Part shown: piece after piece, positions 1 to 5,481 of the stretch
How the letters are laid out: each line of letters starts with the position of its first letter
How positions within the stretch are numbered: position 1 is the first letter of the stretch
Assembly: GCA_009785715.1 (NCBI GenBank)
Contig: WQVT01000055.1
Coordinates: forward strand, 1-9,305
Source of the DNA: Acidimicrobiaceae bacterium
GTDB taxonomy: Bacteria > Actinomycetota > Acidimicrobiia > Acidimicrobiales > Palsa-688
Length of the DNA stretch: 9,305 nucleotides
Reading direction: 5' to 3'
The notes under the pieces: generated by a model
The model's database searches: none
What the model was told of the DNA's origin: nothing
What the model saw: only the letters and a program-made list of their open reading frames with translations
Program-made: the position numbers and the translations under genes

Positions 1-224
1 CCGAGGAGGAGCAGGACGAGTTCGACGTGATCATCACGGCCGCCGGTGACAAGAAGATCCAGGTCATCAAGGAGGTCCGCGCCCTGACCAGCCTCGGCCT
101 GAAGGAGGCCAAGGACGTCGTCGACTCGGCCCCCAAGGCCGTCCTCGAGAAGGTCAACAAGGAGGACGCCGAGAAGGCCAAGGCCCAGCTCGAGGCCGCC
201 GGCGCCTCGGTTGAGCTCAAGTAG
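1..224 (+). CDS. rplL: 50S ribosomal protein L7/L12, C-terminal part (5' end cut off)
   Basis: Open from the window edge in the frame beginning at base 3 and ending in TAG at 222-224. The visible 73 residues are the end of the acidic hinge (EEEQDEFDV) followed by the complete C-terminal domain. Signature stretches are AAGDKKIQVIKEVR, the near-invariant LGLKEAKDVVD, and the ending AGASVELK. L7/L12 forms the stalk of the large ribosomal subunit, and this domain recruits and stimulates translational GTPases (EF-Tu, EF-G, IF2). The N-terminal dimerisation domain and start codon lie to the left of the window. The GTG at 27 is an internal valine codon, not the start. In many bacteria rpoB follows rplL on the same strand; here the next gene is on the opposite strand, with only 25 bases between the two stop codons. 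Identification is near certain. Confidence 0.97.
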   Translation, partial: EEEQDEFDVIITAAGDKKIQVIKEVRALTSLGLKEAKDVVDSAPKAVLEKVNKEDAEKAKAQLEAAGASVELK

Positions 225-249
225 TTAAGCGGTACCGGGCGTTCAGGGC

Positions 250-1041
250 TCAGAAGGTCGGGGCCCTGCCCCCGACGTACGGCGGTGACATGAACCGCTG
301 CTGGCGTGGGGTCATGTTGGCAACCAGTTCCGGGGGCGCGGCTGCGGTCGCGCCCCAGGCGCTGCTACCCGGCGAGTACTTGTAGAGCACGGCCCATCGG
401 GTGCCGGGACCCTGCCAGGGCAGGGTGCAGTGCATCAGGGCCTCGGTGAAGACGAGCAGCGAGCCGGCGGGCTGGGGGATCTCCTCCACGAGGGTCTCCG
501 CCCCCGCCGGGAGCGGCTCGGATGCCCGGTGGCTGCCGGGGATGCAGCCGAACCCGCCTGCGCCCGGGCCGGCGTCGCACAGCGACCAGGTAAAGGTGAT
601 CAGCCCGCTTCGGAGCGCGCCCTGGCGATGGACGTAGTACTGGGAGGGGTCGAACGGCTCGGCGGGGCCGTGGAGACCGAGACCGGCCGTGCCCGGCCGC
701 ATGGTGATGCCGTAGGCGTGGTCGAGGCGGGCGTAGGGCCCGATGAACTCGGCCAGCACGGCGAGCGCCACCGGGTGGTCGAGCAGGTCGCAGAAGGCCC
801 GGTCCCAGCCGAAGAGCTCCCCGTTGTGGCCGAAACGCTGCCGCTCGATCGTCTCGTCCGCCGGCGGAAGTGCCTGGGCGTCGATGGCGGATCGCAGCCT
901 GGACAGCGTTGCGGCGTCGAGCACGTCCTCGAACACGAGGTATCCCCGGACGTCGAAGCGGTAGCGGTCCAGGGGGCTGAGGGTCAGGCCGTCGCGGGCT
1001 CCGTGACGGGCCTCGCGCCCTGCGTTCCACCAGGGGCTCAT
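250..1041 (-). CDS. Phytanoyl-CoA dioxygenase (PhyH)-family protein
   Basis: A 263-residue soluble protein with no signal peptide. The conserved segments match the PhyH family of Fe(II)/2-oxoglutarate oxygenases: the N-terminal DRYRFDVRGYLVFEDVL (25-41), a turn LGLHGPAEPFD (121-131), the core SLCDAGPGAGGFGCIPGSH (153-171), and FTEALMHCTLPW (198-209) followed by TRWAVLYKYSP (214-224). H124 and H204 are the likely metal histidines and R215 the likely 2-oxoglutarate-binding arginine. The usual HxD triad is not seen: the sequence at 124 is HGP. The substrate is unknown; members act on acyl-CoAs, small metabolites or antibiotic precursors. The ATG at 1041 is preceded by AGGATC, which may serve as ribosome site or as part of a -10 element. 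It is divergent from the response-regulator operon (103-base gap) and convergent with rplL. Family assignment is firm, activity is not. Confidence 0.88.
   Translation of the reverse strand: MSPWWNAGREARHGARDGLTLSPLDRYRFDVRGYLVFEDVLDAATLSRLRSAIDAQALPPADETIERQRFGHNGELFGWDRAFCDLLDHPVALAVLAEFIGPYARLDHAYGITMRPGTAGLGLHGPAEPFDPSQYYVHRQGALRSGLITFTWSLCDAGPGAGGFGCIPGSHRASEPLPAGAETLVEEIPQPAGSLLVFTEALMHCTLPWQGPGTRWAVLYKYSPGSSAWGATAAAPPELVANMTPRQQRFMSPPYVGGRAPTF
257..276. terminator. Possible terminator hairpin between convergent genes
   Basis: GTCGGGG (257-263) and CCCCGAC (270-276) form a perfect 7-bp stem with a 6-base loop, 33 bases after the rplL stop. It lies inside the last codons of the convergent dioxygenase gene. 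No T-run follows on the plus strand, so it is not a classical intrinsic terminator, although U-poor hairpins are often proposed to end transcripts in high-GC actinobacteria. G/C-rich stems of this size also arise by chance. Confidence 0.3.
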
Positions 1042-1047
1042 CGCGGG

Positions 1048-1053
1048 ATCCTA
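1048..1053 (-). promoter_or_regulatory. Possible -10 element (TAGGAT) for the PhyH-family gene
   Basis: On the minus strand TAGGAT ends six bases before the ATG of the dioxygenase gene. It fits the actinobacterial TANNNT -10 pattern at the spacing typical of leaderless transcripts. No convincing -35 hexamer precedes it. The same bases contain AGGAT, which could instead be a Shine-Dalgarno sequence, so the two readings compete. Confidence 0.3.
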
Positions 1054-1075
1054 CGTCTGCGCGCTGCCAGGCCCC

Positions 1076-1138
1076 CGCCGGAGCCCCGGGGTATCGTGAA
1101 CGGCGCGTCGCCGGAGGGGGCGGTGCGAGGTCAGGTGA
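1076..1138 (+). promoter_or_regulatory. Likely promoter/leader of the two-component operon
   Basis: The gap between the divergent genes holds TATCGT (1092-1097), which fits TANNNT, but no good -35. An exact 8-bp direct repeat CGCCGGAG occurs at 1076-1083 and 1109-1116. The copies are 33 bp apart (three 11-bp turns) and bracket the possible -10. AGGTGA at 1133-1138 is a good Shine-Dalgarno sequence six bases before the GTG at 1145. The ribosome site is convincing; the promoter and operator readings are guesses from pattern. Confidence 0.35.
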
Positions 1139-1144
1139 CACGGG

Positions 1145-1828
1145 GTGAGTGCGAGGATCCTGCTGATCGAGGACGACGAGCGCATCCGGACGTCCCTTCG
1201 GCTCGCGCTCGAGGACGAGGGATACTGCGTCGAGGGCGCGGCCACGGGCGAGGCGGGCCTCGAGGCCTTCGAGCACGAGGCGATCGACGTGGTCCTGGTC
1301 GACCTGATGCTCCCCGGAATGGACGGCTTCGACTGCACCCGGGCGCTTCGCCAGGCGAGTGACGTCCCGATCATCGTCGTCTCCGCCCGACAGGACACCC
1401 ACGACGTCGTCGCCGGTCTCGAGGCCGGTGCCGACGACTACGTGACCAAGCCGTTTGTCCTGAAGGAGCTGTGTGCCCGGATCCGGTCGTCCCTTCGCAG
1501 GGCACGCGCCCCCGAGCCCTCGGAGCGGCGGGACTTCGGGGCGGGCGACCTCGAGATCATCCCCGAGGAGGGGGTGGTGCGCCTGGGTGGCCACGAGGTG
1601 CACCTGACGCGGACCGAGTTCCGGCTGCTGTGCGAGCTGGCCCAGAGCCCGGGACGGGTGTTCAGCCGCGAGCAGTTGCTCGACCGGATCTGGGGCTACG
1701 ACTACTTCGGCGACGGACGGATCGTCGACGTCCACGTCCGGCGGCTCCGGTTGAAGGTCGAGAAGGACCCGACCGAGCCGCTCCGCGTGGTCACCGTCCG
1801 CGGCCTCGGGTACAAGTTCCAACCCTGA
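1145..1828 (+). CDS. OmpR/PhoB-family response regulator (MtrA/AfsQ1-like)
   Basis: The protein has 227 residues, a normal length for the family. The receiver domain (about 1-117) has the acidic pocket E9-D10-D11, phospho-acceptor D53 in LVDLMLPG, switch serine S80, Y99 and K102 in DDYVTKPF, so all key residues are present. After a short charged linker (about 120-132) comes a winged-helix DNA-binding domain (about 133-226). It contains LTRTEFRLLCELAQSPG, the recognition-helix region DGRIVDVHVRRLRLKVE and the terminal TVRGLGYKF. The GTG start is chosen because of AGGTGA six bases upstream and because ARILLIEDDE begins the receiver fold at once. One base separates its stop from the kinase start, implying translational coupling and a cognate pair. 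The motif set resembles MtrA, AfsQ1 and CseB regulators of actinobacteria, so I give no symbol. Targets are not shown by the sequence. Confidence 0.94.
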   Translation: MSARILLIEDDERIRTSLRLALEDEGYCVEGAATGEAGLEAFEHEAIDVVLVDLMLPGMDGFDCTRALRQASDVPIIVVSARQDTHDVVAGLEAGADDYVTKPFVLKELCARIRSSLRRARAPEPSERRDFGAGDLEIIPEEGVVRLGGHEVHLTRTEFRLLCELAQSPGRVFSREQLLDRIWGYDYFGDGRIVDVHVRRLRLKVEKDPTEPLRVVTVRGLGYKFQP

Positions 1829-1829
1829 G

Positions 1830-3290
1830 GTGAGGCGCCCCCACATCACCCGGCGCTTCCGGCGCCTCGGGCTGCGCGCCCGGATGACGCTGGCGTTCGC
1901 CGTCGGAGGCCTGGCGCTCTCCGCCCTGCTCGCCGCCGTCACGTTCGAGCTCTCGCAGCATTACCTGCTCACCCAGCGCCAGGCCACCGCGACGCGGCAG
2001 ACCTACGACAACGCCCGGCTGGTGCGGGCCGGCCTCCAGGCGGTCCGGCCCAACGTCAGCGAGGTCCTGTCCTCGGTGCAGAACCCCGCGAACAGCGCTT
2101 CGGTGATCGAGTACGCCGGCGGCTGGTACTCGTCCTCGGTCGCCCTCGATCGCAACGCGCTGCCGCTCAGCCTCCGCGAGCTCGTGGCCAACGGGAACGC
2201 CGGCCGCCAGCGGTTCCAGACGGCGAGTGGCCCGGCGCTCGCCGTCGGCGTCCCGCTCCCGGCGGCGTTCGCCAGCTACTTCGAGGTCTTCACCCTCTCC
2301 GACCTGCGCCAGACGCTGAACACGTTGCTCGAAGCCCTGGCCGTGGCGGCGATCGGCACCACGGTGGTCGGGGCCCTCGTCGGGCGCTGGGCGAGCAGGC
2401 GCGTGCTCCGCCCGGTCACCGAGGTCTCCCAGGCCGCCGCCAAGATCGCGGCCGGGAGCCTGGACACCCGCCTGGCGGCCAACACCGACAAGGACCTCGA
2501 CGTCCTGGTCGACTCCTTCAACGCCATGGTGGCGTCGCTTGCGGCCCGGGTGGACCGTGACGCCAGGTTCGCCTCGGACGTGAGCCACGAGTTGCGCTCC
2601 CCGCTCACGACCCTCGCCACCGCGGCGGAGGTCGTCGCCCGCCACCGCGACGAGCTCGATGCACGGGCCCGGTCCGCACTCGACCTGCTCGTTGGCGATC
2701 TCGAGCGGTTCCGGCACCTGGTGGAGGACCTGCTCGAGATCTCCCGGAGTGAGGCTGGGGCGATGGACGGGCACGTGGAGCGGGTGAACGTCGCCGAGCT
2801 TGTTGCGCACGCCATGCAGAGCAACGGGGACGCCGGCGTGCCGCTCCTGCTCGATGGCAGGGCCTCCACGGCGATCGTCCGGGCCGACAAGCGGCGTCTC
2901 GAGCGGGTCCTCTCGAACCTCCTCGAAAACGCTCGGGACCACGGCGGAGGTGCCACGGCGGTGCGGGTGGCCGCGTTCGACGGCCGCGTGCAGATCATGG
3001 TCGACGACGCGGGGCCGGGCGTCCCGGTCCAGGATCGCAATCAGATCTTCGAGCGCTTCGCCCGGGGAGGGGGATCTTCCCGGCGAACACCCAGCTCGGG
3101 GGTCGGCCTCGGCCTGGCGATCGTGGCCGAGCACACCCGTCGCCAGGGCGGGCGGACCTGGGTGGAAGCGGCACCATCCGGCGGGGCGCGCTTCGTGGTC
3201 GACCTGCCGACCGCTACCGATTCGGCCGATCCAGCGAACGGCACCGATTCGTCGAACGGCGGGGGTTCATCGAACGGGAGGGGGTCATGA
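1830..3290 (+). CDS. HAMP-containing sensor histidine kinase (MtrB-like)
   Basis: The protein has 486 residues. Membrane segments at about 19-40 and 164-187 flank an extracellular sensor region of about 120 residues. A HAMP domain follows (about 187-241, with SRRVLRPVTEVSQAA and AAGSLDTRL). The dimerisation domain carries phospho-acceptor H253 in DVSHELRSPLTTL. The ATPase domain has the N box ERVLSNLLENARDHGGG (358-374), G1 DDAGPGVP (392-399), F box IFERF (406-410) and G2 GVGLGLAIV (424-432). It should phosphorylate the regulator encoded just upstream. The GTG start at 1830 follows the previous stop by one base, so translation is probably coupled. The last 26 residues are a Ser/Asn/Gly/Asp-rich tail beyond the kinase fold. 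Its stop overlaps the next start as ATGA. The signal sensed is unknown. Family and pairing are secure, MtrB equivalence is not. Confidence 0.94.
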   Translation: MRRPHITRRFRRLGLRARMTLAFAVGGLALSALLAAVTFELSQHYLLTQRQATATRQTYDNARLVRAGLQAVRPNVSEVLSSVQNPANSASVIEYAGGWYSSSVALDRNALPLSLRELVANGNAGRQRFQTASGPALAVGVPLPAAFASYFEVFTLSDLRQTLNTLLEALAVAAIGTTVVGALVGRWASRRVLRPVTEVSQAAAKIAAGSLDTRLAANTDKDLDVLVDSFNAMVASLAARVDRDARFASDVSHELRSPLTTLATAAEVVARHRDELDARARSALDLLVGDLERFRHLVEDLLEISRSEAGAMDGHVERVNVAELVAHAMQSNGDAGVPLLLDGRASTAIVRADKRRLERVLSNLLENARDHGGGATAVRVAAFDGRVQIMVDDAGPGVPVQDRNQIFERFARGGGSSRRTPSSGVGLGLAIVAEHTRRQGGRTWVEAAPSGGARFVVDLPTATDSADPANGTDSSNGGGSSNGRGS

Positions 3291-3883
3291 GCCGGGCGAG
3301 CAGGCAGTTCGTGGTGGTCGTCGTCGCCGTGTGCGCTGCCGTTGCACTCGCCGGCTGCGGCATGGGCAGCCAATCGCAGGCGGAGTCCCTTCCGGCCCAC
3401 CAGGTCCCCTTCGACCTGCTCTCTCCTGCGCCGAGCAGCGACAGCCCGGCTCGGGCACCGGCCGCGGAGGCGGTGATCATCTACTTCCTGAAGGAGGGAC
3501 GGCTCGTGGCCGTGGCCCGCGAGCTGCCGGCCCCGGCTGCGGTCGACGCCCGCCTCTCCGCCCTGGCCGCCGGGCCGACCACCGTCGAGGCGGCCGAGGG
3601 GCTCTCGAGCGCGGTGAGCGCCACGGGCTCCGCCCCCACCGGGCTCATCAACTTCGACCAGATCACGGTCAACCTGACCCCGTCCTTCGACCAGCTGGCG
3701 ACGAAGGACCAGGTGGAGGCCCTGGCGCAACTCGTCTATACGGCGACCGCCATCCCGGGCATCATCGCCGTCGCGTTCCGGATCAACGACAAGAAGGTCG
3801 CGGTTCCGAGGGACGACAACAGCACCACCGACGGGCCGGTCACCCGTCAGGACTACCGGTCGCTGGCGCCGTTGATCTCCTGA
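3287..3883 (+). CDS. GerMN-domain lipoprotein, minimal LpqB-like partner of the kinase
   Basis: The protein has 198 residues. A hydrophobic signal (8-21) ends in the lipobox LAGC with the lipidation cysteine at C24, so it should be anchored on the outer face of the membrane. After a Ser/Pro/Ala-rich spacer (about 26-60) comes one GerMN-type domain (about 61-190). It shows VIIYFLKEGRLVAVARELP, ALAAGPTTVEAAEGL, ITVNLTPSFDQL, the very typical ALAQLVYTATAIPGI, and a closing VTRQDYRSLAPL. The ATG overlaps the kinase stop (ATGA) and has GGAGG five bases upstream. In the known mtrA-mtrB-lpqB operons the third gene is a lipoprotein reported to modulate MtrB, with GerMN plus a C-terminal beta-propeller-like region. 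Here only the GerMN part is present and the protein is far shorter. A role as kinase modulator is inferred from position and family. Confidence 0.85.
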   Translation: MSRASRQFVVVVVAVCAAVALAGCGMGSQSQAESLPAHQVPFDLLSPAPSSDSPARAPAAEAVIIYFLKEGRLVAVARELPAPAAVDARLSALAAGPTTVEAAEGLSSAVSATGSAPTGLINFDQITVNLTPSFDQLATKDQVEALAQLVYTATAIPGIIAVAFRINDKKVAVPRDDNSTTDGPVTRQDYRSLAPLIS

Positions 3884-4334
3884 CTCGGCGCGGGGGACCA
3901 CCGAGATCCCACGGTGAGGGGTCGAAATTGCGACCGCCGACCACGGCGCGCAACGCGCCCCGCAGGTGGCCCAGGCGAACGGCCGGTTTGTCATCTAAAT
4001 GCAATATGACCGTCATCGTTCCCCAACCCGGCGGGGGGATCATCGGAATTGTGACAACCCTGTACCGGTGGCACACCCGGATCAGGACCGACGCTGCGAG
4101 GCACGGGCGGCCTCTGCTGGGCGGTCGGTCCCCGGTGGCCGCCGGCGGTTCGCCCGCCCCCGCTGGCGCACGAGGGGGGGTGCTGCGGAGCGGGGGCGGG
4201 CCCTCGTAGACCTCCTCGACGGTGCCTGTCCCGGCATCGTGCCCACGGCGTTTGCCCGCTGACCGCGGCGGATCGTCATAGAACCGCAATCGGACTTTCA
4301 CCTTCCGCTTACCGGATTCGGGCAGGATCGTTAC
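3884..4334. other. 451-base gap with several stem-loops and no supported gene
   Basis: Three short stem-loops follow the lipoprotein stop: CACCG/CGGTG (3899-3916), GGTCG/CGACC with loop AAATTG (3920-3935) and GGCGCG/CGCGCC with loop CAA (3945-3959). An unusually A/T-rich patch follows (about 3987-4020), with GTCATC at 3990-3995 and again at 4012-4017, 22 bp apart. A long hairpin lies at 4152-4201. Open frames exist on both strands, for example 3999-4262 plus and 3840-4301 minus. Their third positions lack the strong G/C bias of the real genes and their products look like no family I know. The right end should hold the promoter and ribosome site (AGGA, 4324-4327) of the gene at 4335; I see no clear -35/-10 pair. 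Confidence 0.55.
4152..4201. terminator. Long GC hairpin: terminator or structured RNA element
   Basis: The 13 bases at 4152-4164 (GCCCGCCCCCGCT) are the exact reverse complement of 4189-4201. Inside, GC plus GCAC (4166-4171) pairs with GTGC, a bulged T, and GC (4180-4186), leaving an 8-base G-rich loop. No T-run follows on either side, so a classical intrinsic terminator is not indicated. It lies about 270 bases after the lipoprotein gene and 134 bases before the next start. It could end the operon transcript, insulate the next gene, or be part of an untranslated leader. Confidence 0.4.
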
Positions 4335-5336
4335 ATGGAGCGACCCCGCCGGCGTCGTCGGCTGCTCGCAGCTGCGGTCACCGCGGCCGTCGGGTTGCTG
4401 GCGGGTGCGCAGGCGGTTCTTCCCACGCCGGCCCTGGCGGCCGGCGCGTCCTCGCCGACCTCACAAGGCTGTGGGCCGGTCTCGTGCACCTTCGACCGCA
4501 CCGGGCAGAGCCTCTTCCACGTGCCGGTCGGGGTGACCCTCCTCCAGGTCGACGTGATCGGAGCGGGAGCGAGCGCCCCCGCCAGGGCTGCGGCCGGCTC
4601 CCATACCACTCCGACCACGGCGACACCGGGGAAGGACGCGGCGGTGGAGGTCCAGGGCAACCTGGCTCTGTCGCCGGGGGTGACCGCGCTCGAGGTGGTG
4701 GTCGGCGGGCAGGACACCCTCGGGGGCACGACGTCGGAGATCATGACCTCGACCGACGAGGCCTCCCAGGTGCTTGTCGCCGCCGACGGCGTGGCGGTCC
4801 GTCCCGCCGCAACCAAGGCCGGCAAGTCCACACGGCACCACACCTCCGTCAAGGGGGCCACGACCCACGCCAAGACGATTCATGCGAAGACGAGCAAGGG
4901 CGAGTCGAGCAAGGGCGAGAAGAAGGCCGCGCAACCCTCATCCGGGGTGAACCGGCTGGTGGCCACCCCCAACCGGGTCCCTGCCGGGGGCAGCCTGACG
5001 GCGGCGACCGGCCCCGCCAAAGTGGTCATCCGGTGGCGCGCCCCCTGGCAGACGCCCCGGATCGTCAGCTCCCGCCGGCCGACGATGACCGCAGGGACAT
5101 CGAGCACGTTCATGGTCCGGGCGATCGCGGCGACCGTGCCGACGCTCAGGGAGCTGGGTGACCTTCCGCTCGGCCTCACGTTCCATGACCAGGGCAACGG
5201 CACGGCCGCCCTCGTAGGCGTGCCGCTCGTGGACGGGGTCTACCGGCTCAGGGTGCTGGCGACCACGGGTCAGGATCCGCCGGTTACCCAGCGTGTGGAA
5301 CTGGTAGTGCGGGGCGGCCTGATCCGCCTCGGATAG
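4335..5336 (+). CDS. Secreted two-domain protein: adhesin-like beta domain, Lys/His-rich linker, Ig-like (He_PIG-type) domain
   Basis: The protein has 333 residues. The start (RRRRRLL, hydrophobic 10-29, then ALA before A36) is a signal peptide with likely cleavage after A35. Residues 45-125 follow the strand pattern of secreted glycine-rich adhesin-like domains: CTFDRTGQSLFHVPVGVTLL, then QVDVIGAGAS, then AVEVQGNLALSPGVTALEVVVGG. The poly-glycine stretch usual in such domains is missing. Residues 161-200 form a basic linker rich in Lys, His, Ser and Thr, with a repeated SKGE. Residues about 248-327 resemble a putative immunoglobulin-like He_PIG domain (PTMTAGTSSTFMVRA, then LPLGLTF, then GTAALVGVPLVDGVYRLRVLA). 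The only cysteines, C46 and C51, could pair. AGGA lies seven bases before the ATG. A role in cell-surface or polymer binding is inferred. I do not recognise the whole protein. Confidence 0.8.
   Translation: MERPRRRRRLLAAAVTAAVGLLAGAQAVLPTPALAAGASSPTSQGCGPVSCTFDRTGQSLFHVPVGVTLLQVDVIGAGASAPARAAAGSHTTPTTATPGKDAAVEVQGNLALSPGVTALEVVVGGQDTLGGTTSEIMTSTDEASQVLVAADGVAVRPAATKAGKSTRHHTSVKGATTHAKTIHAKTSKGESSKGEKKAAQPSSGVNRLVATPNRVPAGGSLTAATGPAKVVIRWRAPWQTPRIVSSRRPTMTAGTSSTFMVRAIAATVPTLRELGDLPLGLTFHDQGNGTAALVGVPLVDGVYRLRVLATTGQDPPVTQRVELVVRGGLIRLG
4892..4919 (+). repeat. Tandem 15-bp repeat in the basic linker
   Basis: GAGCAAGGGCGAG occurs at 4892-4904 and, after two bases, again at 4907-4919. It encodes the repeated SKGE of the lysine-rich linker. 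Perfect identity at DNA level suggests a recent duplication. Confidence 0.6.
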
Positions 5337-5346
5337 CACCGGACAG

Positions 5347-5375
5347 CGCTCGGACAACGCTCGGAGCGCGCTCGG
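5347..5375 (+). promoter_or_regulatory. Three 11-bp-phased direct repeats (CGCTCGG), probable operator upstream of ugd
   Basis: CGCTCGG occurs exactly at 5347-5353, 5358-5364 and 5369-5375, that is, a 7-base box plus a 4-base spacer, three times. A degenerate fourth copy (5336-5342, sharing CGG) is in the same phase upstream. Winged-helix OmpR/PhoB-family regulators are known to bind tandem direct repeats with this 11-bp spacing. The array ends 42 bases before the possible -10 at 5418. Which regulator binds is unknown; the one encoded in this window is a candidate only by proximity. Confidence 0.5.
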
Positions 5376-5417
5376 GTAGTGCGCGTGGCGGTCCAGGGCC
5401 ATCGGTCCGCCCCCCGA

Positions 5418-5423
5418 TAGGAT
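5418..5423 (+). promoter_or_regulatory. Possible -10 element (TAGGAT) of ugd
   Basis: TAGGAT fits the actinobacterial TANNNT -10 pattern. Transcription starting near 5430 would give a leader of about 50 bases holding the hairpin at 5445-5469. No -35 hexamer is seen at 16-18 bp (the bases there are G/C-rich). This is what one would expect of a promoter that needs an activator bound upstream, but it also weakens the call. Confidence 0.35.
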
Positions 5424-5444
5424 GCGCGGGACCTGAAAGACCCG

Positions 5445-5469
5445 CCTCCGAGAGGGGGCCTCTCGGAGG
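5445..5469 (+). promoter_or_regulatory. Hairpin enclosing the Shine-Dalgarno sequence of ugd
   Basis: CCTCCGAGAG (5445-5454) and CTCTCGGAGG (5460-5469) form a perfect 10-bp stem with loop GGGGC. The 3' arm contains GGAGG (5465-5469), the only good ribosome site of ugd, 12 bases before the ATG at 5482. The folded RNA would hide it. A weaker stem, CGGG/CCCG around the sequence CTGAAA, lies just upstream (about 5427-5444). The arrangement suggests translational control, or a stem-loop that blocks read-through from the gene before. I recall a candidate actinobacterial RNA class named after ugd genes but cannot compare it here. Confidence 0.5.
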
Positions 5470-5481
5470 GATTGTCCGCCC

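Noticed and set aside
4147..4160. GGTTCG-like stretch suggesting a tRNA T-arm
   Set aside because: The T-loop consensus is not completed and no acceptor, D or anticodon stems can be drawn around it.
3999..4262. Plus-strand open frame of 87 codons in the same gap
   Set aside because: It is Arg-rich with mixed third positions, has no ribosome site and no family resemblance. It reads like a chance frame in GC-rich DNA.
4291..4299. GAAAGTCCG on the minus strand, recalling the RNase P RNA core
   Set aside because: None of the other conserved RNase P RNA blocks is nearby, and a 9-base match alone is not meaningful.
3840..4301. Minus-strand open frame of 153 codons with a protein-like beginning (MKVRLRFYDDP)
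   Set aside because: Third positions in its first 30 codons are about one-third A/T, unlike the genes here. It crosses the long hairpin, overlaps the lipoprotein gene's end, and has no properly spaced ribosome site or recognisable family.
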